From contig MNCI01035165.1 in NCBI GenBank assembly GCA_015680685.1, positions 276,179 through 340,178 on the forward strand: a DNA stretch of 64,000 bases, read 5' to 3'. The notes beneath the pieces were generated by a model, which was not told the DNA's origin, made no database searches, and worked only from the letters and a program-made list of their open reading frames with translations. Every line of letters starts with the position of its first letter. The stretch's first letter is position 1. The stretch is from Gnetum montanum (Eukaryota; Streptophyta; Gnetopsida; Gnetales; Gnetaceae). Shown here one piece after another: positions 33,801 through 45,999 of the stretch. The position numbers were made by a program, and so were the translations under genes.

Positions 33801-34665
33801 CCCTAACAATAATGCCAATGATAAGTAGTGAGTGTCTCATATGCCCAACCATACAAACTATGAGCATTATGCATAACTTGATCATAATTTATGAACTAGA
33901 CTAGCAGAGTATCTAGATCATTAAATATGATCGTAGGTTATCTAATCACACTTGTGTTGTCCTTGGTTCATATAGTTAAGTGTAATTGAGATACATGATC
34001 ATTGATGTTGTTTGGTTGTATTAAAATATTAAGATTCTATCTATTTTATCCATGTATAAGAAAATAATTTTAATCTAGCATATGTGATGAGTATATATTC
34101 CCAACATATTGTACACATCTTGAATGTACACTAGCATTGTTAGATTACCAAGTATTCTACTGCTAGGTATACTAAGTGGTAATGCTACTGGGATTAATAA
34201 ATGATAACATATTTATGCTCGAAGCTAATCATACTTATTATAGCATATCTAACATGCATTAGAAATGTAAATTATTATTCTAAGTATGGAGAAAAGTAAA
34301 TATTAAGCTAAGTTGTATTAGAAGTAGATGGCATTAAAAATAAATTTAAATTATATCAAGGTACTACAATGGAATGAAATAAGCGCAATTTTTATTGTTT
34401 TTCATGCAATGTATCTAGGTACAAGATACTCAAATAAAGATTTTAGACAACTACTTCATACTACGTTGTGGACACTCATTGATTATTATAAGTGTTATGG
34501 AATAGACCTACAAGAGTTTCATTTCATTAATTAACTAGATGGTATTATAAATATATTAGGTTATGCATTTACATAGGCAAAATAGACCACTGTGTTAACA
34601 CTAATACATGTAGCATACCCTACATTAATGTAGCTAACATAGTCATCTTATTTAACTATTCATCA
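33801..34665 (-). repeat. E4 primer-binding site and 5' LTR
   Basis: On the minus strand the LTR ends ..CACTACTTATCA at 33819 and is followed by TTGGCATTATTGTTAGGGAC, a decayed tRNA-Asp-type site (33801-33818). The LTR body (33819-34665) shares CATATGCCCAACCATAC, GTTTGGTTGTA, TTACCAAGTA and AGGTACAAGATACTCAAATAAAGA words with the other Athila-like LTRs. Its far end near CATCA (34661-34665) is approximate. Confidence 0.65.
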
Positions 34666-34823
34666 AGTGTTGTCTATAGAAGGTGGAAAATCAGTCATGT
34701 GAGAAGTAGACATGACTGATTAGTGTGTGTGTGTCTTACAATATTTAATATTTTCAAAAAGATAAATCCTTAAAAGCTTATTNGATTATATATGATGTAA
34801 CTTCTTAAACTATTAGTACTGTC

Positions 34824-34903
34824 TATGACAACGATGCCAAATGGTAGGTGGTGAATATTCCTACCACTCCATCATATGATCCATGAGCATTACGATAGAC
34901 TAT
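34824..34903 (-). repeat. Fifth Athila-like copy: PBS and LTR edge, part 1
   Basis: The minus strand shows a decayed tRNA-Asp-type site (TTGGCATCGTTGTCATAGA, about 34824-34841) next to an LTR edge starting at 34842. After 57 bp the LTR is cut by the 34904-49796 insertion (target copy ACTAT at 34899-34903) and continues at 49797. An N at 34783 lies 40 bp inside the element. Confidence 0.65.
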
Positions 34904-35464
34904 TGTTGGCGATCGTTTGGGATCACCAATGTTTTCCTTTAGTCTTGTGACTAGGATCACAAGAAACGAAGGTGCTTCTTCAAACTTGAGTTTAGGTGTT
35001 TGCTAGTCTCTAAAAACATCAAGGCCTAGATACCTCCAAATAAAATCAATGGTAATAAAGCCAACTAAGTATAAATGTGTGTTTGTTGTTATGAATGTCG
35101 AAATGCTTAGGATTATGTATAAAATTGTAATTGGCTATTATAATAGAAATTCAATTAATCTTGTTTAATCCTATGAGTCATTAAAGATTCCTATTTTGTC
35201 AAGTCACTTAGTCTATATAGTCCCTATAGTATGTTGCTTTAAACAAATAAAATTTCACCAAAATGCTTAAGCATAATTTTGCAAAAATCTATTCCTAATT
35301 TTCCTCGGAGAGAATAATCCATAAGAAAATTAGAAATAGAGCAAGATTCAATGGATTTTAAAAGAGAAAAAGAGAAATCAAATTTGTGTGGAATCTCAAA
35401 CATTTAAGCGAGATAAATTGAACATGAGGAAACACTTCAGAATAAAGCTATTCTAATTTAACCT

Positions 35465-35776
35465 AAAATGTTACATATTGTTCAAACCCTCTAAGCTCAA
35501 CAAGCAATTTTGTAAAAGACACTCCTATTAAACTACCAAAATGCTTTGTAAAAAATAAAATACAAGGTATCATAATGCTAGTTAATAGTTGTCAAGAATT
35601 GCAATAATAGAGCTATCAGAAAAGGTATAATAATTTCAAGATTGAATATGAAGGAAAAACTGTAATTTGAAGCTATTTCAAGTTAGCTCAAAATATTGAA
35701 TATTTTCTAGACCCTTTATAATCAAATAGGTAATTTCATAAAGACATTACTATTAAATTGCTCAAGATGCTTTTCA
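35465..35776. repeat. Degenerate direct repeat, period about 225 bp
   Basis: AAAATGTTACATATTGTTC..GACACTCCTATTAAACT..CAAAATGCTTT at 35465-35550 recurs as AAAATATTGAATATTTTCT..GACATTACTATTAAATT..CAAGATGCTTT at 35690-35776. A weaker third relative is near 35250. Non-coding. Confidence 0.65.
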
Positions 35777-36071
35777 AAAGACAACATAAGCTCTTACATG
35801 ACAAACAAATAGAAGTCTAGAATTGCACAAAACTAAAGCTATAAGAGCAATCAGAAAATCCCAAAATTAAATGCCAAACACAGTACTATCTAAACTATTA
35901 GCTAAGCAACTAAGACAAAATGAGAAGAAAACAACTCATAAGATTTAAACAAAGCAGCTGAATTGATGATGTAATTAGCAAGTTGTTTTTACAAGTAATC
36001 TTCAATACTTTTTCCTAGTTTCTATTATTTATCATTCTACCCTTGAAGCTCTTTTTATAGTGGCTTCTTGG

Positions 36072-36386
36072 TAGTTACAACATCATGAGAAATTAAAATT
36101 AGTTATAACCACTCTAGGAATTTAGTTATAACTATCATAGAAATTAAATGTTATCATTGTCAAGTGTTTTGTTTAGTAGTTACTACATCATGGGAAATTA
36201 AAATTAGTTACAACCACTACAAGAATTTAGTTACAACTACCATAGAAATTAAATGCTATAGTTGCTAAGTGTCCAGTTCAGTAGTTACAACATCATGGAA
36301 AATTAAAATTAGTTACAACCACTACAGAAATTTGGTTACAACTACCATAGAAATTAAATGCTATAGTTGTCAAGTGTCCTATTCAT
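36072..36386. repeat. Three tandem units of 105 bp
   Basis: Units start at 36072, 36177 and 36282, each beginning TAGTTAC(A/T)ACATCATG and containing AAATTAAAATTAGTTA and ACCATAGAAATTAAATG. In the minus-strand sense they lie 10-330 bp upstream of the TATA candidate at 36059-36052, the usual place of LTR enhancer repeats. Confidence 0.9.
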
Positions 36387-36559
36387 ATAGGATGTTGGAT
36401 AACTATCCCACAAATCCTCCACATTTTGAGCTCCTTCAATGATAACCACATTCTCTTAAGAGAGCATGGTTCATTAAATTTAGTTTTAAAGCTATTTAAT
36501 TTCTAACTGCTAAGTAACTTCTTGTAATATTACATTTTTTAATGGTTTGGTTCAATGCA

Positions 36560-37460
36560 CCAAGCCCCATGTGCTCTTTAATGAGGCTATAATGTGGCCT
36601 CAAGAATGAGCTCTACGTGCTAATGTAGTAGGTTGTTAATCTGACAATGATGACATGGTGCTATGCTGAGGTGGCAAAGCTAGTTCATGAAGTTGAATTT
36701 TATCTTCACAAAATAGCTATGCATGCTGACATGGCACAATGCTAATGTCATGATGATGTCATTGATGCTATCATCGCATACGTTGATGTGTCATAGCTTA
36801 TATGGTAGAGTTAGTTTGTAGAGGAGAAATTTCACCCTTCAAAGTGACTTGAAAAGCTAACATGGAAGGAAGCTGAGGTGGCAAAGTCATCGTGGCACTA
36901 ATGACATGGCAAAGTGACCTTGTAGGGCTGAATTTTTTCTTCATGACTTGGTTCTATGAGCTGATGTGGTGCAAAAGTCATGCTAACATGGCATATGCTG
37001 ATGTGGCAAAATGGATTCATTAAGCTAGTAATCACCCTTACAAACCACCTCTAGAAGCTAACATGATAGCTTGCTGACATCATGATGACATGATAGAAGC
37101 TGACATGATAATGCTGATATGGTACACTAACTTGGCCTCATGCTAATGTGACATATGTTGATGTTTGTAGAAGATGATGTGGCAAATGAAGTGAAATTCA
37201 TCTAGATGAAAAATGCAGTTCCTTTAGTTGTCAATGTGGCATTGCTAATGTCATGCTAACATGAATAGAAGATGCCATGGGAGAGGGCAAGAAACTTATC
37301 TAGATAAAAAAATGAGCTCAATCTAGATGCTAACATGGTAGCTTGCCACATGGTAGAGTGGCCTATAGCAACAAAAATCATTCTTATGAAGAGGCTCAAT
37401 AGTATGCTGATGTGGAGAGAAGATGACGTGGAAAGCTAATATATGGCAAAGTTGATATGA
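36560..37460. promoter_or_regulatory. Array of about 25 decayed TGACGTGGCA motifs
   Basis: Words such as TGACATGGCA, TGATGTGGCA, TGAGGTGGCA and TAACATGGCA recur about every 35 bp (e.g. near 36651, 36667, 36727, 36874, 36902, 36962, 36999, 37390). One is still TGACGTGG (about 37423). The two main variants are exactly the two products of CpG deamination of TGACGTGG. This is the core of plant bZIP (G/C-box hybrid) sites. Regulatory use is inferred. Confidence 0.6.
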
Positions 37461-37741
37461 CATCAAAAGATGAAGATGAACTTTTAAGCACCTAAATGGG
37501 TGAATCTCATCTAGATAAGAATATATAAATGCCTGAAAGGTCTTTATTAGACCAATCCCACAAAGCTTACAATATGTCTTTGATCCTTATTACATGTAAT
37601 ATTGTAGCATAAACTTTTCATCATTTATCTAAAGTTTTCATATTAGAGCTTGGTCAAAATAGCTTGTGAGACTAACGTATTTATGCTAAGCTATTCTTAA
37701 AGCCATTTTGGTCATAACACTCCTAATAAGCTGAATACATT

Positions 37742-38675
37742 TGATGAGCGGTGAGTTACCCCTATGCCCAACCATACGAATCACAAAGCATTCACACACG
37801 ATCCGGTCGAATTTCGTGAACTTTATCATTTCTAGTGCACTAACCCTTTAGGAAGTAAATCTAACCTTAAGTTAATCATTGTCTTCCTAATTACACTTGT
37901 GACATTTGTTGGTATGGTTAAGTGTAACTGAGGCATTCGATTTTTATCATTTTGTGTTTTATAAGTTGGTGCTAAAATGTAGATAAAAGTAATTTGATTA
38001 ACTAATCTAAATTAACTAATTTACTAACATTTAATTAATCCTAACATAAGTATCCATTCCCAATTTCCATACATGTCCTGAACCCATGTATCCACTATTG
38101 GGTGATCAAACGCTATGCTACTAGGCATACCAAGCGATAACACTGCTGGGATTACCAAGCAAATATGTGTTACGCTTGAAGTAGTCGTACTTATGTCTTT
38201 AATCTATNAGCAAATATGTGTTACACTTGAAGTAGTTGTACTTATGTCTTTAATCTATCTAGGGTAATAACCTCATTAACTCAATTGCTGAAAAATATTT
38301 GTGAAAGAATTGAGAACAATTAACAAATAACTAAAAACATTGAATGCATAAATAAAATAGCTAATCTATCCAAAGTGCTAAAAGGTTTATCAAAAAGCTC
38401 ATCTTTATTGTCGCACACACTATCATGCTCAAGTACAATGCTCGAATAAAGATTTGTACACTTAATGACTCCTAATATAGAAACTTGGGAGAAAAAATTC
38501 TAACTTTCGAATGGAAAAAATGTTAAGAGCTTCGTTGCTACTGAAATTTAGATTGCCATAAATGTGGTTGGTAGGCATGTATTTATAGGTGACTAATAGC
38601 CACTGTGTCGACAAGGCCTCATCAACTATGTCAATGAGGCCTCGTCAATGTAGCCAACCAACGATGACTCATCAT
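37742..38675 (-). repeat. E3 3' LTR
   Basis: On the minus strand it starts TGATGAGTCATCG at 38675 and ends at 37742 (..CGCTCATCA). TATAAATA is at 38587-38580. Near its start, words of the type GAGGCCTC in (T/A)TTGACGAGGCCTCATTGAC form a short palindromic repeat. An N at 38208 is flanked by two 50-bp copies (38158-38207 and 38209-38258) that differ at two bases. Confidence 0.9.
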
Positions 38676-38929
38676 ACCCCCATGACTGAATGAAAACTCA
38701 TCCTCGAGTTCTTTTACAAAAATTGGGAAGGCATAGGATTATTAACTGACTTTTCTTTAACAAGATAATTGACTAACTTGATAAAAATGGTGCTGAGGTG
38801 TATGGATTAACACATTACAAAAATGGTAATGTTCAAGACATAAAATTGAACACCATGACACAATTCTTCAAAAATTGGACAACATGTTCCTTGATGATGT
38901 GAAGCTTGTTGGAGAAGATCAAATAATCC

Positions 38930-40215
38930 TAGGTGGTGGTGGTTCCTGAGGCTCTGAGGGAGCTTCATTGGCTTCACACACTGGCGGTGGTTGAGGCGGT
39001 TGTGGTTGTCCTACTACTGATGCAACTTCAAGCAGAGGTGGAAAGCATCCAGTAGTGCTTTCATTTTTTCCTCCTTACTCCTAGGATCATGCACCATCCA
39101 TGCAACTTTCCCAATGTGGGTTGGAATGGGCACATCCCAAGGACACGAGATCATTCAAAACAACTCCTTGGCATTGACGAACCAGGCAGCAAATTGTTTG
39201 CATTCAATGTCAAATGCTCTCACTATGTTCTTCAACTCCTGGTAGTCATTCATCTATTTGGCTAAGTCCTCAATGATGGACCGTTGATCTGTGAATTGCC
39301 CTTTGAGGTCTTTGAGTTCAAAGTTAGCAGTCTCAAGCTTTTGTTTGGTGTCCTTGTGATATTTGAACTTAGCCTCGTATAACAGATACAAGATAGACAC
39401 TTGTTTCTCTAATGCCAACTGCAGTCGTTCGGCTATCAACATTGCCAAGTTTGTGTAATGGAAATTGGCCAACTCTCTATATTCTATCATTTCTTAAATT
39501 TGCAACTCCTTCAAACAAATCTTTGCTTTGTTGTAGGCATCAATCCCATTAAGGATGGGCTACCACATCTCTCTTCCTTGCTAGAGTTGCTAGAGTGGTT
39601 CATTCACATTCATCTTTGCCATTTGGGTTTATTTTTCATTAATTTTCTTTTGCAAACTAACCTGGTCCCTGTAGTGATTTTTCACTCTCTTAAATTTGAG
39701 AGCTTCGTTCTTCTAGGTAGCGATCTCAATGGTAGACTTTTGTTGCAAGGTGCATACCTCCTCCATTGACAAATTACAGTTCTCCATAGTCAATTTCCTT
39801 AGTTCAGTGTTGACCCTAGCAAGCTGCTCCTGCTATTAATGAATGAACTCTTGCATTTGATCTCTTTGAACATCAACATTTTGCAGGTGATGATTTTGCA
39901 CAATCAATGCTTCATTCTCTTGGTGCATCTGATTCAAGTCCTTTTTGATTGAGTGCTTTTTAACTTCTGCCATGGACTATTTGAAGATGGTCATTACTAC
40001 TTCCTCCTCAACCTTTTGAAATTGTTCTTGAAGCTGTTGGACAGCTTCATCTCTTATCATTGTTGGGCTAAGGATTGCTTGTTCTGCAAGTTGGGCATGA
40101 AGTTCAACAACCATTGTTCTTAGCCTTGTTCCTACTAGCCCCTTCCAGCTCTAGGTTGTTTCTCCCATGGTTGTGAAGGTTCTCCTTCCTACAAATGCTT
40201 TTGTTTAGGTGCCAT
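38930..40215 (-). pseudogene. E3 post-pol ORF with long coiled coil, function unknown
   Basis: It starts at ATG 40215 (MAPKQKHL) and runs to about 38930 on the minus strand, about 400 codons with a few frameshifts and stops. Readable parts: VVELHAQLAEQAILSP, EAVQQLQEQFQKVEEEVV, HQENEALIVQNHHLQN and QEQLARVNTELRKLTMEN, which have heptad-rich coiled-coil composition. The open segment 39490-39254 (RLQLALEKQVSILYLLYEA..) follows, then a globular tail (AFDIECKQFAAWFVNAKELF, PTHIGKVAWMVHDPRSKEEK). It lies between integrase and the 3' LTR, the place of the env-like or additional ORF in Athila/Tat elements. No transmembrane segment is visible. E1 and E2 lack it. Confidence 0.65.
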
Positions 40216-40984
40216 CTATAATCACAATAAGACCATGGATTAGCAATCATTATGTAATCTTAAAACAATTGGGATACCTTAACTCTTGAGGGTAGTCACA
40301 CTTGTCTAAGTTGTAATTATGGCTAATTTAATTAGCTTAATTATTAATTTTATTTATGCATTACCATTGATAAATTATTCCAGAGGTTGTTGGAAGGGTT
40401 AACTATCAAAAGAGTTGATATTTTTATGTTGTTAAGGTTACTAATCCTTGGGGGAGTTAGAAAAAATTTTCAAAAATTTCATTGGAAACCTTAAGGTTTG
40501 CAGTCCCCATGATGATGATCTTACCTCTAGTGCGTGTAGGATCAAAAAACAATGTGATTTGGATGAATGGTTTGGAAGTTATGGGCTTTGGAAGGTTTTG
40601 GGCTCTAAAAAATCACAAAAATTCCCCATGTGTTATGAGCAAATTACAAAAAATTCCAAAGTGTCTAGCAGTATATATAGTATTTTTACACTACATCGAT
40701 GAGGCCTCATGAATGGGGCTTGTTGACACAGTCAACTACATCAACAAGGCCTCATCGATGCAACTATTGACCACTGTTGACTTTTATTGACTTTGGTCAA
40801 ACTTTCAAAATAAAATGAAATTGGGGTCAAATGAAAGCTTAGAAGACCAAGAATAGTATGAAATCATGAGAAGAGGGTGTTGAAGTTCATAAATATGAAT
40901 GAATGGATGAATACAATGAAAGATTAAGGAGTACTAAGCGATTTACAAAATGGAAAATATGAAATATAGGATTGTAGTGATGCC

Positions 40985-42269
40985 AAAGGTAAGGAACCTT
41001 AACTAATCAAGCCAAAAGTTATGCAAGTGGGTCCTTCCCATAGCAGGCGCATGCCCTTTTGCCCTTGCATAACCTCAACTAAGGAGTCTATGGGTCCCAT
41101 AGTTGATTTAATGATCATTACAAGTTAAGGACCAACCCAAGAGAATCCACTTAAGAATCCTAACACATTAGACTAAGACATAGAGCATAACATAGAACCT
41201 GGTAGTGAGGTGAATTATGGTAGCATGGATGGATGGTAGAGAAGGTGAAATGGAGTTCCAAATTAAGGTCATAAGAAGTTCCTTATGAAATTTGTGCTTA
41301 AAATGACCCGAGAAGTTCCATCATCAATCCAAACCAAAACCATATGCTTTTGGTGACTTCACATTACCACTCTAAGACTAATCCACCCACTCGAGACACA
41401 AGAGTGCTTCCATAAAACAACCACCATTCCACAAAGAGGAGAGAGAGGAGTAGAAAGTGACAGAAAGAGAGAGAGGACCTTAGTTAGAGGAAACCTTCAA
41501 GCATAGATGCATGTCTTTCGAGTTCCATAGCCAGTGCTTGTAGTCCTTTTTATTTGTCCAAGGGGTGTGATTTGAATTCCCATAGTTTTTTTTAAATGAT
41601 GAGAACCATAGCATGTGAGGACTTATTCTTATCGAAGGGGTGTGCTTTCAATTTCCATCTTTTGTTTCCTCCCCCCCCCCCCTAAATGATGAGAACCACA
41701 CCATGCAACAATGTTATTTATCTTTCTATCATTAGGTGGTATGGAATGGTAAGAAGTCCACAAAAAACACGTAAGCACTCAAGAAAGAAGAAGAGTACAA
41801 AGAGTATTGAGTCCCTTTGAAGTCACACCCAATACAAACCTTTGGATCCTTCCTAATTTTGGAACTACCTAGGTCACCAATTGATTAAAAGTTTCTTTAA
41901 TGAAAAGGGACCTCAAATTCCCAGAACAAGGAAAACCATAGAGTTCATTGGATGGGCAGATGATGTGGACTCACTACCTTTTTCATGAGAAATAAACCAT
42001 GTCAAAGTCATTAGACATCAGAATTCAAAAATAGAAACTAGACATCAACAATCACACATTAAGCACAAACCATCATTAGTAAACAACAACAATAGCATTG
42101 TGTCTCAATGATAATAAAGTAGATTTATTAGCAAAAATGAGAAAATACCATACTTAAATAAAACAAAATATAGTAAAATATATAAGAAAATGTAAAATAG
42201 TTAAGAAAGTTTAAAGGTACTAAAGATGGTGTAAAATTAAAAAAATCTGAGAATCAAAAATTTGTAAAA
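40985..42269 (-). other. E3 3' spacer with two tandem units
   Basis: Non-coding; homologous to 27346-28720 in E2 and 15500-16300 in E1. It holds two copies of the CAAGGGGTGTG(A/C)TTT..ATGATGAGAACCA..CATG unit (about 41535-41710) and a run of 12 C (41671-41682). 40240-40984 nearby is AT-rich, with another set of GAGGCCTCATCGATG palindromic words at 40700-40760 resembling the LTR U3. Confidence 0.65.
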
Positions 42270-43600
42270 TCAAAAATGTGAAACAAGAAAAACTAATAGG
42301 CCATGGTAATGGTTAGCACGGATGGTCATCTCCCCCATGACTGAGTTGGAGGGAGGAGATTTGAAAATAGAACGTGATTGTCCATCTATTGAGGTGATAG
42401 TTACACTGGCTAGTCTTAGTTCTAGGAAAGATTTGACTTGTTGGATATTGACCCATTGCTTTTTATTTGGGCTATCAGGTTTGTAAATTATCATGGCCCC
42501 AGAGGAAAAGGTTTGATCAATTATATAAGGTCCCTCCCACAATTTTTGGAATTTTGTCTTTTGGGGTACATGTGTGGGGTTCCAATAGAGAACTTCATCT
42601 CCAAGTTGAAGTTTTACCTTCCTGACTCTAAGGTCATGACACTACTTACTAAATGCCTTGTCCACCTCATTCAAGGATAGGGCCACTAAGCGATTTTCAT
42701 CTAGCATGTTCAGATTGATCAATCTTTCCTTCTATGCTAAACTTAGGTTAAGGTTTAGATCACAGGTTGTTAAGAGTGTACAAAGCTCGGATTGAATTGG
42801 AAGCGTTGGAAGTTTCCCATACACTAACTCATAGGGATAATATCCAATAGGAAGTTTCCAAGTTGAACAATAAGCCCAGAGAGCATCATTAGGTTTTGTA
42901 CTCTAGTCCTTCCTATATTTGCTAATGGTTAGCATTAGTATTTTTGTAATCTCTTGGTTGGTTACCTCTACTTGACCATTAGCTTGGGGGTGGTAAGGTG
43001 TTGTTAATTTATGTTCTACCCCCAAGTGTTACATTAATTTTCTAAATTTGGCACCTATGAAATGAGTTCCATTGTTAGAAATTAATGAACATGGCACCCC
43101 AAACCAATTCACAATATTTTGTTGTATAAATTTGGTAGTAGTGGATGATGTACAATCAATAACAACTATTGCTTCTACCCATTTTGTGTAGTAGCCAACT
43201 GCTACTATAATATACACTTTCCCATTAGACATGGGTGTGATGGAACCCATGAAGTCAACGCCCCATATGTTGAAAGGTTCCAATGGTTGAATCCACTGTT
43301 GAGGACCTTCCATGTGAGTGGTTATCCCCCCATCACATTGACAACATTCACAAGACTTGATGAATTGGTGGGCATCCCTAAAGATTATGTGCCAATAGTA
43401 TCTTTCCATCAGGATTCTTATGGCTATGCATCTCCCTGCATAGTGGCCTCCTCAAGGCCCTTCATGAGCATCCTGGAGAACGTGCAGTTGATCTTCATTA
43501 GGGACACACCAATGAATTAGGCCATTAGCACATACCTTGTAAAGGTGTCTTTTGATTTCCATGAAGTATTTTACCTGATGAAGAAATTGTTGCTTTTTCC
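42270..43600 (-). pseudogene. E3 integrase
   Basis: Zinc region 43560-43330 (..YYWHIIFRDAHQFIKSCECCQ), catalytic core 43320-42900 with NIWGVDFMG (first Asp) and SLISNNGTHF, where the second catalytic Asp is Asn, as in the E2 copy. The C-terminal GPY-type end follows at 42542-42400 (MWEGPYIIDQTFSSGAMII). It is broken between 43029 and 42542 by stops. It would integrate cDNA; it is inactive as read. Confidence 0.85.
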
Positions 43601-43749
43601 TAAAATCTAAGTACTATGGCATCTCTTGAGGAGAAGATATGTGAGGATGCCATTAAACCATATTATTTTTTCAGGCCTTTGTTCATTTATTTCTCCAATA
43701 AAGAGGATTTCATCTAGAAACTAATTAAAGAGTGAGCTCTCCTCCTCTT

Positions 43750-45460
43750 TGTTATCCGATCTTAACTGAGAAAGATGGTCAACAACCACATTCTCGGCTC
43801 CTTTTCGATCTACCATAGTAAGATCAAATTCCTACAAGATCATAAGCCACTGTATAATAAAAGGACTCACCGTTGGCTTATTCATGAGGAAGCGAATTGC
43901 ACTGTGGTCCATATGTACAAATATCTTGTAACCTAGCACATAATGTCTAAACATTTCTAGCGCGTACACCACTGCCATTAATTATTTCTCTGTGGTGGTG
44001 TAATTCAATTGTGCTCCCACAATGCTTCTACTCATGTAGTGGATATATATGAACGTTTCTTATCATCTAACTATGTGAGCATAGCTCCCAAAGCATAATT
44101 AGATGCCTATATCATGATATGGAATGGTTTGGACCAATCTAGTGCTCGTAGCATTGGTGTTTCTATGAGTTTCTCCTTTAATTGTTGGAATGAGTGCTTA
44201 CATTCCTTGGTCCAAATAAAAGGTACATCCTTCTTTGTAATTTTTGCCAACGGCTTTGTAATCTTAGAGAAATTCTCAATAAATCACTAGTAGTAACTAG
44301 TGTGTCCAAGGAATGACTGGACATCTTTTACAATCTCTAGTTGGCATGTTATTCCTTGGATGACTCTTATCTTTTCTGGGTCTACCACAATCCCTTTCTA
44401 CAAAATTTGATGCCCTAGCACAATGCCTTCTTGGACCATGAGATGGCTCTTTTGCCAGTTGAGCCATAGGTTTTTCTCTACACATCTCTTCAGTACTTGC
44501 TCAAGTCGGTCCAAGGCTTGCTCAAATGTAGCTCCATAGGTGGAGAAGTCATCCATGAAAACTTCAACACCACTACCAATTTTTTGTTGAAATATACTCA
44601 AGACCAAGTGTTGAAATGTTGCAGGGGCATTACATAGGCCAAATGGCATCTTATAGTATGCAAAAGTTCCCCAGGGACTCATGAATGTTGTATTAGCCTA
44701 GTCTTCTAGTGCGATTTGGATTTGGTTATAGCTGCTATAACCATCCAAAAAACTATAATAACAATGCTCAAATATGATATCTAACACTTGATCTACAAAT
44801 AGTAAAGGAAAATGATCCTTAAATGTTGCCATATTTAATAGCCTAAAGTCAATGCAAACCCATCATTTGCTACCCTTTTTCAATACTACTACGAGTGGGC
44901 TAACCCACTTACTATCCGCGATTGGATAGATGAACCCCACCTTAAGGAGTTGTTCTATCTTCTTCTTGACGATTTGTTTTAATTTGGAGTTCAACCGCCT
45001 CTGTGGCTACCTTCTAGGCTTCATGGCAGGGTCAGTGTAGATGCGATGTTGGCATATCCTTGAATCGATTTTTGTTAGCTTTGGATATGACCAAGCAAAG
45101 GCTATTGACCATTTATTTACCACTTTCAACAACTTTTCTTTTTATTCAAGAGCAAGTTTGACATTAATGATGATGGGTTTACCATTCTTCAAAAATGCAT
45201 ACTCCCTATTGGTTGGTAAATGTTTTAGTTCTAAGGGCTCCTGCTTTAAGTGATTAGGGATCTCCAACTCTCCCCAACAGGTATCATCATCTTCATCAAA
45301 GAGTTGGGAATGAACTTGTTCAATTTTATTCATGCCTTCAACATATGCACATGTTAGACTCTCAATTGGCCCCATGCATATTTTTCTACTATCTAAATTA
45401 GCTATCAGCCACTGGGTGCCCTCCTGCTTTGTGGCTGCTGCATACAGATACCTTTGAATG
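43750..45460 (-). pseudogene. E3 reverse transcriptase and RNase H
   Basis: Pre-RT linker 45375-45142 (ELEIPNHLKQEPLELKHLP). RT from about 45000, with the open part 44682-44398 showing MPFGLCNAPATFQHL, the catalytic VEVFMDDFSTYG and LNWQKSHLMVQEGIVLGHQ. RNase H pieces follow at about 44100-43770, ending at the YDLTMVD-type mark. Stops interrupt it throughout. Confidence 0.85.
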
Positions 45461-45468
45461 CTAATTTC

Positions 45469-45905
45469 TTATGCACACTGATTGCATGCCTTAATGTATG
45501 TGCTTTTGATTAACCAAATCTTGTGCATGTAGTTGCACCCGTTATTGTTGTACGTGATGCATGGAATATGCTTCTTCTTAATCTTTCCTACCTGATTCTC
45601 CTTAGATATTTCGAAAGATAGGTCCCTTATACCCATTTTGGCATCGATCGTGCTTAACCAAGCCCTTCTCATAATTATGGGGAAGTCACTTTTGTAGTTG
45701 TTCACCTTGATTACCAAAAAATCAGTGGGATAGGACCACCCATAGATTATGGTCACAATGTCCTCTACTAGTCCCAAAGGAACAGTAATTGACTGATTTG
45801 CTAATTCTAAATGGATGTTGCTCTTCTTATGAGGTGGTAGGTTCCAAACCTTATACATATAATGGGAGATGAGGTTAACTCTAGAACCAGAGTCAAAAAG
45901 AGCTT
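45469..45905 (-). pseudogene. E3 protease
   Basis: CKALFDSGSRVNLIS at about 45903-45860 carries D-S-G, so the catalytic Asp is kept, unlike E2. The open segment 45858-45469 continues with LELANQSITVPLGLVEDI, DFLVIKV and RRAWLSTIDAKMGIRDLSF, ending in a Cys-containing tail. Upstream, toward gag, stops accumulate. Confidence 0.85.
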
Positions 45906-45999
45906 TGCATGGCTTTTATCCAGCAATCTAAAGATAGATGAGTGGACTTCCTAGATTAGATCTTTTTGAAGGAAGGTCGCCAGCCTTAATCTAGTTAGA

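Noticed and set aside
39458-39769. 103-codon + ORF
   Set aside because: Antisense to the coiled-coil ORF of E3, which has the coherent composition.
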